Source: Ekhidna sp051379705 (GTDB lineage: Bacteria > Bacteroidota > Bacteroidia > Cytophagales > Cyclobacteriaceae). From it: a stretch of DNA of 64,000 bases. Shown here piece by piece: positions 49,855 to 58,887 of the stretch. Both the position numbers and the translations under genes were made by a program. Position 1 is the first letter of the stretch, and each line of letters opens with the position of its first letter. The stretch is from assembly GCF_051379705.1 (NCBI RefSeq), contig NZ_CP179868.1:558001-622000 (forward strand). Reading direction: 5' to 3'. The notes under the pieces are model-generated. The model did not search any database. It saw only the letters and a program-made list of their open reading frames with translations, and was not told where the DNA came from.

Positions 49855-51702
49855 ATGAAAAAAACACTTTTAATCCTCTTCGTTGCTATTGCAACCACAA
49901 CTCAAGCACAGGACAGCTACCATGTTAATATTGATCTTACCAAAACGAATGACGATAGACTTCCGGTAGAAATTACCATTCCATCCATCGCAGAAGATAC
50001 GGTGGAGTATCACATGCCTAAAGTGGTTCCGGGAACCTACAGTATTTCTGACTTTGGGCGTTTTGTAGATACGTTCAAGGCACTTGATGCAGAGGGTAAT
50101 GAATTAACGGTAGAAAAAACATCAACCAATCGCTGGACAATAATGGATGCTACCAAACTTGACAAGATCACCTATTGGATTGAGGATTCATTTGATGATT
50201 TTAATGGATATGGCAGTAACCGACTTTTTGAACCAGGCGGAATGAGCATCGAAGCGGATAAGGGAGTTTTCGTTATGAACACATTTGGCTTCATAGGTTA
50301 TGTCGATGGATATAAGTTCAAGCCTTTTAACCTCACAATTGTGCATGATGAGGAGATTAAAGGAGCCACATCCCTCAAAAAAGAATCGTCAACAAACACA
50401 TCAGACACCTACAGTGCAGAGAATTATAACTTCCTCGCTGATGCGCCAATTATGTACAGCAAACCAGATATGGTTACAAAAGAGATAGCAGGAGCTAGTA
50501 TTTTAGTTTCTGTCTACTCTCCAAATAAAGTGCTCTCAGCTGCAGATGTAATGGATACCATTGATGAACTGATGGAAGCACAAGCTGAATACCTTGGAGG
50601 GAAACTTCCGGTTGATAGGTATGCATACCTTATTTATTTATTTGATAGCCAGACAATTTCTGGTTCGTACGGTGCGCTGGAGCATTCCTATTCGTCGCTC
50701 TACACCTTGCCAGAAATGGATCCGACCAGAATCAGTCAGACGGTAAAAGATGTTGCCGCTCATGAATTTTTCCACATTGTAACACCGCTCAACATTCATT
50801 CTGAAGAGATTCATGATTTCAACTATATCGAACCGAAGATGAGTCAGCATCTTTGGCTTTATGAAGGCGTAACGGAATATGCATCACAACACGTTCAGGT
50901 AAAGTATGGTCTTTATGATTTGGAAGATTACCTCGGTGAGATGCAGAGCAAGATGCAGCAACAAGAGCGTTACAATGTAGATATTCCTTACACCGAATTC
51001 AGCGAGAATATTCTAGAGCCTGTGAATGAGAGAAGATACGGTGACGTATATGCCGGAGGAGCATTAATTGCCTGGTGTTTAGATCTTACCATCATCAATT
51101 CTACCAATGGAGAAAAAGACCTTCAGACTGTGCTTAGAGAGCTTTCTAAACAATATGGTCCTTCCAAAGCTTTTAAAGATGAAGAGTTGTTTGATGAAAT
51201 CGAAAAAATTACAAATAGTGATGTTGGATCCTTCCTAAGGAAATATGTAGGTGGCAATGAAAAGCTTCCATATAGTGAGATTTTAGGCTTAGCTGGATTT
51301 AGGTATTTACCGGAAAGTGATGAAATGGTCATAACAACAGGGAGATTTACTCCGGCACTAAATGAAGATCAGGAAATATTTATAGCGTCAACTGACAATA
51401 TGAATGATTTTGGGAAAGATCTGGGTCTGAAAGAAGGAGACATTTTGGTGTCGTGGAATGGAAAAGAAGTAACAGTCGAAACTTTTTCTGACGTTCTGCA
51501 ATCCTATTATAGTGAGGTAGAAGTAGGCGATAAAGTGACTGTAATCGTTAAGAGAGAAGTAAAGGAGAAAACGAAGGAAGTGAAACTAAAGGCAAAAGCT
51601 AAGCAAGTGAAGTCCTCGCAAAAGCATTTGCTGGTAGAAATGGAAAATCCATCGCCAGAACAACAAACTGTAAAGAGCTTGTGGCTTGGAACCAGTAACT
51701 AA
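49855..51702 (+). CDS. M61 family metallopeptidase (glycyl aminopeptidase-like) with PDZ
   Basis: 615 aa with a signal peptide (MKKTLLILFVAIATTTQAQ). The M61 N-terminal beta domain (about 25-200) includes VVPGTYSISDFGRFVDTF. The catalytic domain holds HEFFH (His303-His307) in AAHEFFHIVTPLNIHSE and the third ligand region LWLYEGVTEY about 40 residues on. A C-terminal PDZ domain (about 515-600) has LGLKEGDILVSWNGKEV. Members trim peptides in the envelope. The terminator between it and the M16 gene implies its own promoter; a near match AGTATTTG lies before the start. Confidence 0.92.
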   Translation: MKKTLLILFVAIATTTQAQDSYHVNIDLTKTNDDRLPVEITIPSIAEDTVEYHMPKVVPGTYSISDFGRFVDTFKALDAEGNELTVEKTSTNRWTIMDATKLDKITYWIEDSFDDFNGYGSNRLFEPGGMSIEADKGVFVMNTFGFIGYVDGYKFKPFNLTIVHDEEIKGATSLKKESSTNTSDTYSAENYNFLADAPIMYSKPDMVTKEIAGASILVSVYSPNKVLSAADVMDTIDELMEAQAEYLGGKLPVDRYAYLIYLFDSQTISGSYGALEHSYSSLYTLPEMDPTRISQTVKDVAAHEFFHIVTPLNIHSEEIHDFNYIEPKMSQHLWLYEGVTEYASQHVQVKYGLYDLEDYLGEMQSKMQQQERYNVDIPYTEFSENILEPVNERRYGDVYAGGALIAWCLDLTIINSTNGEKDLQTVLRELSKQYGPSKAFKDEELFDEIEKITNSDVGSFLRKYVGGNEKLPYSEILGLAGFRYLPESDEMVITTGRFTPALNEDQEIFIASTDNMNDFGKDLGLKEGDILVSWNGKEVTVETFSDVLQSYYSEVEVGDKVTVIVKREVKEKTKEVKLKAKAKQVKSSQKHLLVEMENPSPEQQTVKSLWLGTSN

Positions 51703-51743
51703 ATACAACTAGACAGGTATAATAATAAATAGACCTAACTGAG

Positions 51744-53087
51744 ATGAAGAGAAATAATAAAATAGCGCTAATCGGGGGTGCAGCTGCCATCGCCCTTTTG
51801 GTCTTTGTACTTTCCGGGAGTTCTTCAGATGCCACTGCGGAAGTTGTGGTAGACGTAGAGCAAGGTGATTTCGTGGTAGACATAATGACCTCAGGTTCAC
51901 TGGATGCTAAGAACTCAGTTCCTATTAAAGGCCCGACTGGTCTTCGAAATTATCGAATATGGAATGTTACGATCCAGCACATCATTGATGAGGGAACCGA
52001 AGTGACTGAAGGTCAGTATGTTGCACGGTTAGACCCTTCTGAGCTTACAGGGAAAATAAAAGATGCTCAACTGGAAGTGGATGAAACCCAATCGCAATTC
52101 ACCCAGACCAGACTAGATACGGCTTTAACCATGCGTCAAGCTCGTGATGAACTTATCAATCTTGGATATACCGTTAGGGAAAAGCAACTCACGCTTGATC
52201 AGTCACAGTTTGAACCACCCGCAACAATTCAAAAAGCGGAAATCGAGCTAGAAAAAGCAAAGCGATCACTTCAGCAAGCCAAAGAGAATTATGAAATAAA
52301 ACGTCAGCAGAATGTTGCTAAAATGCAGGAAGCATCTGCCGAACTGAGAGGTGACAAAAATGAACTCGAAGGATTAATGGAGCTCTCAAAGAGTTTCACA
52401 ATTCTTGCACCTCAGAGTGGTATGCTTATTTACGAGAGAAGTTGGGATGGCAAACCTGTAAAAGCAGGATCACAGGTAAGTGCCTGGGATCCTACGGTAG
52501 CCACGTTACCAGATTTAAGCAAAATGCTATCTAAGACTTATGTAAATGAGGTGGATATCAGAAAGGTGAAAGCCGGACAAAGTGTTGAAATTGGTTTTGA
52601 TGCATTTCCCGACAAAAATCTAAAAGGCCGAGTGACTAAAGTTGCGAATGTTGGAGAGCAACGACCAAATTCTGACGCGAAGGTTTTTGAAGTAGAAATT
52701 GAAGTTTTCGGAACAGACCCACTGCTCAAGCCAGGCATGACCACCAGCAATAAAATCATTACCAAGACGGTTGAAGATGCGCTGTTTGTTCCTCTGGAAA
52801 GCCTTCACTCTCAGTATGATTCTATTACCTATGTTTTCAAAAAATCAGGAGGTTCTTCAGTAAAACAAGAAGTTATTATTGGAGATGCAAACGCTGAAAA
52901 CGTTCACATCATTGCCGGTTTGGACGCCGAAGATCGTGTCAGTCTTTCCTCCATTCAGGGAATGGAAAAGGATGAAGTGAACCTGCTTCCTGAAATGAAT
53001 GGTAAGCGAAATAAAAAGGAAGAGATAATTGAGGAGCCTGAGCCCACAACTCCACAAGGACCCCAACGACGAAGACGCAGAGATTAA
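51744..53087 (+). CDS. Efflux periplasmic adaptor subunit (HlyD/MacA-like)
   Basis: 447 aa. A single N-terminal membrane helix (IALIGGAAAIALLVFVLSG) anchors the protein; a lipoyl-like domain half precedes (TEGQYVARLDPSEL), then a coiled-coil hairpin (about 105-210, rich in Gln/Glu/Lys: IKDAQLEVDETQSQFTQTRL), the second lipoyl half (FTILAPQSGMLIYERSW) and beta-barrel domains (VEIGFDAFPDKNLKGRVTKV). The C-terminus is basic and disordered (PQGPQRRRRRD). It is the first gene of an operon followed by a MacB-like permease (stop and start overlap by one base) and a TolC-like channel. Confidence 0.88.
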   Translation: MKRNNKIALIGGAAAIALLVFVLSGSSSDATAEVVVDVEQGDFVVDIMTSGSLDAKNSVPIKGPTGLRNYRIWNVTIQHIIDEGTEVTEGQYVARLDPSELTGKIKDAQLEVDETQSQFTQTRLDTALTMRQARDELINLGYTVREKQLTLDQSQFEPPATIQKAEIELEKAKRSLQQAKENYEIKRQQNVAKMQEASAELRGDKNELEGLMELSKSFTILAPQSGMLIYERSWDGKPVKAGSQVSAWDPTVATLPDLSKMLSKTYVNEVDIRKVKAGQSVEIGFDAFPDKNLKGRVTKVANVGEQRPNSDAKVFEVEIEVFGTDPLLKPGMTTSNKIITKTVEDALFVPLESLHSQYDSITYVFKKSGGSSVKQEVIIGDANAENVHIIAGLDAEDRVSLSSIQGMEKDEVNLLPEMNGKRNKKEEIIEEPEPTTPQGPQRRRRRD

Positions 53088-54463
53088 TGGATAAGGAACG
53101 AGTCTTAGCCAATCTTTGGATTGCAATAGAAGCAGTCCTAGCTAACCGAATGCGATCCATTCTTACTGCTTTAGGAATCATCTTCGGAGTTGCAGCAGTA
53201 ATTGCTATGCTAGCAATTGGTAATGGAGCACAACAGGAAATTCTTGCACAGATCAAGTTGGTTGGTGTCAACAACATCATTATTGAACCTATCGTTGAGC
53301 AGACGGAAGAAAACTTAGCTGAAGATGATACGGAAGGAAAAGAAAAGAAGAAGTTCTCTCCCGGCTTAACGCTTGAGGATAAAGAATCCATCTTAAAAAT
53401 CATTCCTGGCGTAGAAACCATTAGTCCGGAAATACTTCTGGAAACATACATTATCAAAAATGGCATCAGACGCTCAGCAAAATTGGTGGGTGTCGAACCA
53501 TCCTATTTTGACATTTTCAATTTTACACTTTCAGACGGAAAGATGTTTAATAAAACACAGCTAGCTAAAGGTGAAGCAGTGTGCATTATAGGAAAGTCAA
53601 TTAAAGCGAAGTTTTTTCCATCAGAGAATCCAATTGGCAAAATGATCAAATGCGGTCCAAATTGGCTAAAGGTTATAGGCGTGCTGGATGAACGCTACAT
53701 CAGCGAAAGCAGTATTAGCAAACTTGGCATCAGGGATTACAATATGGATGTATATACGCCTTTGCAAACGGTATTGGTACGATACAAGAATAGAGCAATG
53801 CTGACTCAAGAGATGATCCAAGGTGCCAATCGAAGATCTTCTGGAAACTTCATCGTTATCGGAGGTGGAGGCGGTAGTAACTCAGACGACACGCAAGCTG
53901 CTGCAGTCAATTATCATCAGTTGGATCGACTAGTGGTGCAGGTAGAAGAAACTGAAAAGCTCAATCCAACCGCAGATGTAATTGTCCGAATGCTGGAGCG
54001 AAAACACAATGAGGTAGTAGATTATGAAATAGAAATACCTGAGCTCCTTCTAAAGCAACAGCAGCGGACAAATGATATTTTCAGCTACGTACTAGGTGCC
54101 ATAGCCGGCATTTCCCTTATTGTAGGTGGCATTGGTATCATGAATATTATGTTGGCATCTGTATTAGAAAGAATTAAAGAGATAGGTCTAAGGCTTTCCA
54201 TTGGTGCCAAGAAAGCGGACATTATCAATCAATTTATGTTCGAATCAATGATGATTAGCGTTAGCGGCGGATTTATAGGCATTCTCCTAGGTGTGATCAT
54301 GGCATCCGCCGTGAGTAGGTTTGCCGAAATCCCCACCGTCATCTCATTCGGATCTATTTTAATTTCATTCGGTGTGGCTACTGCCATCGGCTTGATCTTT
54401 GGTATTGCGCCGGCAAAAAAAGCAGCTTCTCAAGACCCAATTACCTCTCTTAGATATGAATAA
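53087..54463 (+). CDS. MacB-like ABC transporter permease (no ATPase domain)
   Basis: 458 aa. The N-terminal membrane helix and MacB periplasmic core start with NRMRSILTALGIIFGVAAVI, and the FtsX-like membrane part (about 325-458) has IVGGIGIMNIMLASVLERIK, EIGLRLSIGAKKADIINQF and GIAPAKKAASQDPITSLRYE, the latter two diagnostic of MacB/LolE-type permeases. No nucleotide-binding domain is fused and none is encoded next door. It fits between an adaptor and an outer-membrane channel gene, so it is the inner-membrane part of a tripartite pump. A glycine-rich loop (VIGGGGGSNSDD, near residue 265) is an unusual insertion. Confidence 0.9.
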   Translation: MDKERVLANLWIAIEAVLANRMRSILTALGIIFGVAAVIAMLAIGNGAQQEILAQIKLVGVNNIIIEPIVEQTEENLAEDDTEGKEKKKFSPGLTLEDKESILKIIPGVETISPEILLETYIIKNGIRRSAKLVGVEPSYFDIFNFTLSDGKMFNKTQLAKGEAVCIIGKSIKAKFFPSENPIGKMIKCGPNWLKVIGVLDERYISESSISKLGIRDYNMDVYTPLQTVLVRYKNRAMLTQEMIQGANRRSSGNFIVIGGGGGSNSDDTQAAAVNYHQLDRLVVQVEETEKLNPTADVIVRMLERKHNEVVDYEIEIPELLLKQQQRTNDIFSYVLGAIAGISLIVGGIGIMNIMLASVLERIKEIGLRLSIGAKKADIINQFMFESMMISVSGGFIGILLGVIMASAVSRFAEIPTVISFGSILISFGVATAIGLIFGIAPAKKAASQDPITSLRYE

Positions 54464-55904
54464 ATTATTTACAGGAATATGCCTGATCGGACTTTCATTG
54501 ACAGCTAGTGCGCAGCAAGTCTATTCACTGGATAACATCATCGGATTGGCCCAAGGACAATCTCCTCAAGCCAAACAGGCAGAGACACGAAAAGAAAATC
54601 GATTCTGGCAGTATCGTCTGTTTAAGTCAAATTATAATCCGCAGTTAGCTTTAAGTGGTAATTTGCCTGCATACAGCAACCAGTTTGTTCCGGTTACTCA
54701 GGAAGATGGATCGACCCAATTCCGACCTGTAGAACAAACCAATTCTTCATTAAACCTTGGACTTTTTCAACCGATAGCCCCTACCGGAGGTAGCGTTTCA
54801 GTAAATACACGTGCTAGCCAATTTCAAGACATTGTAAATGATGACACACGGTATAGAAGTACAATTGTTGATCTCACAATAAATCAACCAATATTCGCCT
54901 TCAATGAATTGAAATGGGACAAAAAGACCGAGCCCATTCGATATGAGGAGTCTAGAAGAAGTTACGTGGAAGAAATGGAATTCGTATCGAGAAATGCTGT
55001 TCAGCGCTTTTTCGATTACCTGGATGCCCAGGTCAATTATCAGATAGCGGAGTTTAATCTTGCTAATAATGATACCATTTACAACATTGAAAAAGGCCGA
55101 TATAATATTGGAACTGCTTCAGAGGACAAGCTTCTGCAAGTAGAACTTCAATTACTCAGATCTCAACAAGATCAGGCTCAAGCCCAATTGGATCTTCAAA
55201 CTTCCCGACTTGCTCTTCGTACATTCATCGGACTGAACGAAGGTGAAAATTTCGATTTGTCTCTTCCAGAAGACATTCCAATTTTTCCTGTAGACGAAGA
55301 AGTTGCTCTGCAATACGCAAAAGATAATCGTTCTGATTTCATCGCCTTTGAGCGAAGAAGAATTGAAGCGGAGGCCCAGATTGCTGAGGCAAGAGGTCAG
55401 CGCTTTCAAATGAATCTAAATGCTTCATTCGGGCTCAACAGCGCAGCTACAACGTTTGACGAATCTTATATGAATGCCCAAAGTCAGCAATTTGCAAACC
55501 TTACATTAAACATTCCAATCGTAAACTGGGGTCGCAATGAAGCAAGAATGAAAACAGCATTGGCGAATAAGCAGCTTACTGACTATGTGATTGCGCAGGA
55601 AGAGCAAAATTTTGAGCAAGAAATTATCACTCAGGTACGTCAGTTGGACGTTTTACGCCAGCAAATCGAGATTTCTAAGAAGTCGGATGAGGTGGCTCAG
55701 AAGCGCTATGAAGTGGCACAAAACAGATACCTCATAGGTAAGATTGACATTACTAACCTCAACATCGCGCTGACTGAGAAGGATACAGCCAAAAGGAGCT
55801 ACATTAATGCGCTAAGAAGCTACTGGATAGCGTACTATGACCTACGAAGATTGACGCTCTATGATTTTGCGAATAAGGAGTTGCTGTATACGGTGGATGA
55901 TTAA
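54456..55904 (+). CDS. TolC-family outer-membrane channel
   Basis: 482 aa from the ATG at 54456, which overlaps the end of the permease gene by eight bases. Signal peptide MNKLFTGICLIGLSLTASA. Two TolC-type repeats form long helices and strands: VSLDNIIGLAQGQSPQAKQ-like start (YSLDNIIGLAQGQSP), SSLNLGLFQPIAPTGGSVS, then the second repeat ADNR-like region (YAKDNRSDFIAFERRRIEAE), SFGLNSAATTFDESYM and NRYLIGKIDITNLNIALTEKD. This is the outer duct of the tripartite system. Its stop ends two bases from the stop of the opposite SDR gene. Confidence 0.9.
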   Translation: MNKLFTGICLIGLSLTASAQQVYSLDNIIGLAQGQSPQAKQAETRKENRFWQYRLFKSNYNPQLALSGNLPAYSNQFVPVTQEDGSTQFRPVEQTNSSLNLGLFQPIAPTGGSVSVNTRASQFQDIVNDDTRYRSTIVDLTINQPIFAFNELKWDKKTEPIRYEESRRSYVEEMEFVSRNAVQRFFDYLDAQVNYQIAEFNLANNDTIYNIEKGRYNIGTASEDKLLQVELQLLRSQQDQAQAQLDLQTSRLALRTFIGLNEGENFDLSLPEDIPIFPVDEEVALQYAKDNRSDFIAFERRRIEAEAQIAEARGQRFQMNLNASFGLNSAATTFDESYMNAQSQQFANLTLNIPIVNWGRNEARMKTALANKQLTDYVIAQEEQNFEQEIITQVRQLDVLRQQIEISKKSDEVAQKRYEVAQNRYLIGKIDITNLNIALTEKDTAKRSYINALRSYWIAYYDLRRLTLYDFANKELLYTVDD

Positions 55905-56831
55905 TCAAATCTTCAACTTGCGCATACCTTTGAAATAGAGCCACATCATTTTAAGCTTGGAACCCCCTTTTTTCCTGCCCATTTCCATGGCATCCCAAAG
56001 TTCTTCAGGAATAGCTTCTAGTCCATTGAATTCCCCTGCTCCCATTAGCCATTCACCGCCATCTATGGTTATTACCTCACCGTTAATGTATGCAGAGTAG
56101 TCCGAAACAAGGTATGCAGCCAAATTAGCCAACTCTTGATGGTCCCCTACTCGCTTCAATGGTACTTTAGTTGCCGGATCGTATTTCTTTTTCAAATTCC
56201 CGGGCAACAATCGATCCCAAGCACCCTCGGTCGGAAATGGTCCGGGAGCAATTGCATTACTTCTTATTCCGTATTTAGCCCATTCCACCGCCAAAGAACG
56301 AGTCATAGCTAACACACCACTTTTTGCACACGCTGATGGAACTACGTATCCGGATCCGGTCCATGCATAGGTCGTAACGATATTCAGAATATTCCCTTTT
56401 TGCTTATTTTCAATCCAGTCTTTACCCATCGCAAGAGTAAAATTGTAGCTTCCTCTTAGTACAATGTCGACAACAGTATCAAATGCACGATGAGACAGTC
56501 TTTCTGTTGGACTTATAAAGTTTCCTGCTGCATTATTTAATAATACATCAACGCTTCCAAATTTTTCCTTTGCCTCACTTATCACACGCTCCACTTGCTC
56601 ATACTCCCGCACATCACACGCTACACAATGTACTGGATAACCGGATTTTGCGGTTATTTCCTTAGCGGTTTCTTCCAATACATCCATTTTACGACTTGTA
56701 ATCACCAGGTTAGCTCCAAGCTCTGAAAAATACGATCCCATCGATTTTCCTAGTCCGGTTCCTCCGCCTGTGACAATGATTGTTTTACCCTTTAAAGACT
56801 CTGGGCTGAGCATGCCTTGTGTGTGACTCAT
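55905..56831 (-). CDS. SDR family oxidoreductase, 2,4-dienoyl-CoA reductase-like
   Basis: 308-aa short-chain dehydrogenase. Rossmann motif TGGGTGLGKSMGSYF near residue 20, VTSRKMDVLEETAKEI for NADP binding, DVREYEQVERVI, LLNNAAGNF, and a C-terminal YINGEVITIDGGEWLMGA. The catalytic Ser/Tyr/Lys region reads VTTYAWTGSGYVVPSACAKSG: the Tyr position of Y-x-x-x-K is not in the classical form (SACAK), as in mitochondrial/peroxisomal 2,4-dienoyl-CoA reductases. Role in unsaturated fatty acid breakdown is likely, but the substrate is inferred. It is convergent with the TolC gene. Confidence 0.85.
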   Translation of the reverse strand: MSHTQGMLSPESLKGKTIIVTGGGTGLGKSMGSYFSELGANLVITSRKMDVLEETAKEITAKSGYPVHCVACDVREYEQVERVISEAKEKFGSVDVLLNNAAGNFISPTERLSHRAFDTVVDIVLRGSYNFTLAMGKDWIENKQKGNILNIVTTYAWTGSGYVVPSACAKSGVLAMTRSLAVEWAKYGIRSNAIAPGPFPTEGAWDRLLPGNLKKKYDPATKVPLKRVGDHQELANLAAYLVSDYSAYINGEVITIDGGEWLMGAGEFNGLEAIPEELWDAMEMGRKKGGSKLKMMWLYFKGMRKLKI

Positions 56832-56869
56832 ACGCTTTTGTTTGTCAAAGCAATATAGCTAAAGGGCAT

Positions 56870-56896
56870 AAAAAAAGAGGCCCCGTATGGCGCCTC
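56870..56896 (-). terminator. Terminator after the sodium/solute symporter gene
   Basis: On the minus strand GAGGCGCC-ATAC-GGGGCCTC forms a stem with one mismatch followed by TTTTTTT (56876-56870). It lies about 108 bases past the symporter stop and just upstream of the SDR gene. Confidence 0.75.
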
Positions 56897-57003
56897 TACA
56901 TTTGGTAGTGAATAGAGCGGTGAGTATCTGTTAACAAAGAACTCAACTTATCAAATGATAATCAATACCCACTTTTGGGTATTTTTCACTTTTCACAATT
57001 CTT

Positions 57004-58755
57004 TTAAGTCTTCCACAATTTGAAGATCACAATGACACAAAGGGTGCATATTGTAAGCAGACCAAACCCAGAAGCAACATTACCGTATATCAAACTTCCG
57101 ATTCCAAAAAGGGCTGCATATGTGCCAATAGTGCCTACAAACACACTTAACAAACTAGCTCCAAGATTAGACTCTCCTCTTGTTTCAAAGCGTTTCCAGC
57201 CAATACCTGGTTTTACCTGAGCAACAAAAGATGCTAATTTAGCATCAGATTCAGGTTTGGTGATCAATGCAGTAGCAATCCATACAACAGTTGTAACTCC
57301 TGTAGCTATCAAGAGCTTTGCCGTAAAGCCATCTAAAACAGTTGTTGCCAGCGACTCGTCAGGAATCCGCAAAACCAATACAAATGCATTGATGGTGGCA
57401 ACCACCATCCCAACAATTTCTGTGATTGCATTGATACGCCACCAAAACCACCTGAAAAGAAAAATGGCTCCTGTGCCTGCTCCAGAAAGCAATAAAATGC
57501 TAAATGCTTGAGAAGCATTTTCAAGAACAGTGAGTGACAGGACACCTGCTATAATCATCAATAGAACAGTCGATATTCTACCTACGCTTACCAGTTCTTT
57601 TTCTGATGCTTCAGGCTTAACAAAGCGTTGATAAAAGTCATTGACAATATATGAGGATCCCCAGTTTAAATGCGTACTTATCGTAGACATGTAAGCAGCG
57701 ATGAGTGAAGCGACAACAAGGCCCAACCAACCAGGTGATAATAAGGTGAGCATCACCGGATAAGCAATGTCATCACCTAAATATTGATCATTGATACCTG
57801 GGAAAGCTTCTTTTATCGATTGCAAGTCAGGATACAAGATTATTGAGGCTAAACCAACGAGAATCCATGGCCATGGCCTCAAAGCATAGTGAGCAAAGTT
57901 GAAGAATAGTGTGGCGCCTACGGCATGTTTCTCATTTTTTGACGCTAGCATACGTTGAGCAATGTATCCTCCTCCACCCGGCTCTGCACCGGGATACCAG
58001 ACTGACCACCATTGCACTGCCAAAGGAATGATAAACATCGTAACCAACAAAGAGGTATCACTGAAGTCAGGAATAATATCAAGTTTTCCTTCTAGTGCAG
58101 GGTTGGAAATTAAGCCGGATAATCCACCAATCTCAGGCTGAGAAACTGCTACGTAAGCGGCATATATAGCTCCAATCAGAGCAATGCCAAATTGGAAAAA
58201 ATCGGTCCAAATCACACCTTTAATTCCCCCTAGAGCTGAGTATGCTGCCACAACCACAGATGCAATGATCACAGTATAGATAGGTTCAATACCAAAAAGA
58301 ATCGATGATATTTTAATAGCTGCTAAAGTGACCGAACCCATAATCAGGCAATTGAAAAAGACACCAAGGTATAACGACCTAAATCCTCTGAGAAAAGACG
58401 CTGCCTTTCCTCCATACCGCAGCTCATAAAATTCCAAATCCGTAAGGACTCCAGACCTTCTCCAGAGTCTTGCATAGATGAAAACAGTTACCATTCCTGT
58501 TATCAAAAACGACCACCACAGCCAGTTTTTAGCCACTCCTCCCTCTCGCACAAAACCGGTAACCAAATTTGGGGTATCTGCAGAAAAAGTAGTAGCTACC
58601 ATGGATACTCCCAAAAGCCACCAAGGCATTGATTTTCCAGCTAAGAAAAACTCCATTGAGCTTTTACCGGCAGTCTTACTTGCAGCCAATCCGATACCAA
58701 GTACAATGACAAAAAAGATGATGATAACTGACCAGTCTGATAAAGTAAGAACCAT
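57004..58755 (-). CDS. Sodium/solute symporter (SSS family)
   Basis: 583-aa integral membrane protein with about 14 hydrophobic helices, typical of the SSS (SLC5) family. Near the start: GLAASKTAGKSSMEFFLAGK, then MPWWLLGVSMVATTFSADTP, which is the SSS helix-1 signature; later YSALGGIKGVIWTDFFQFGI (sodium site region), GGGYIAQRMLASKNEKH, and AAYMSTISTHLNWGSSYIVN with the Ser/Thr of the sodium site. It lacks motifs that name the substrate; proline, sugars or carboxylates are all possible. It stands alone with its own terminator, in front of a divergent permease gene. Confidence 0.92.
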   Translation of the reverse strand: MVLTLSDWSVIIIFFVIVLGIGLAASKTAGKSSMEFFLAGKSMPWWLLGVSMVATTFSADTPNLVTGFVREGGVAKNWLWWSFLITGMVTVFIYARLWRRSGVLTDLEFYELRYGGKAASFLRGFRSLYLGVFFNCLIMGSVTLAAIKISSILFGIEPIYTVIIASVVVAAYSALGGIKGVIWTDFFQFGIALIGAIYAAYVAVSQPEIGGLSGLISNPALEGKLDIIPDFSDTSLLVTMFIIPLAVQWWSVWYPGAEPGGGGYIAQRMLASKNEKHAVGATLFFNFAHYALRPWPWILVGLASIILYPDLQSIKEAFPGINDQYLGDDIAYPVMLTLLSPGWLGLVVASLIAAYMSTISTHLNWGSSYIVNDFYQRFVKPEASEKELVSVGRISTVLLMIIAGVLSLTVLENASQAFSILLLSGAGTGAIFLFRWFWWRINAITEIVGMVVATINAFVLVLRIPDESLATTVLDGFTAKLLIATGVTTVVWIATALITKPESDAKLASFVAQVKPGIGWKRFETRGESNLGASLLSVFVGTIGTYAALFGIGSLIYGNVASGFGLLTICTLCVIVIFKLWKT

Positions 58756-58887
58756 AGAGTTGTGTTTTTATAGAGCATGAAAATAATCCATCAAAATGTA
58801 ACTATCTTAAGCATAACAAGTATTTCCAATGAAATGCAACTTTTGGTGGAGCATTCCAATCATTAAACTGAACACAACCTCACTCCC

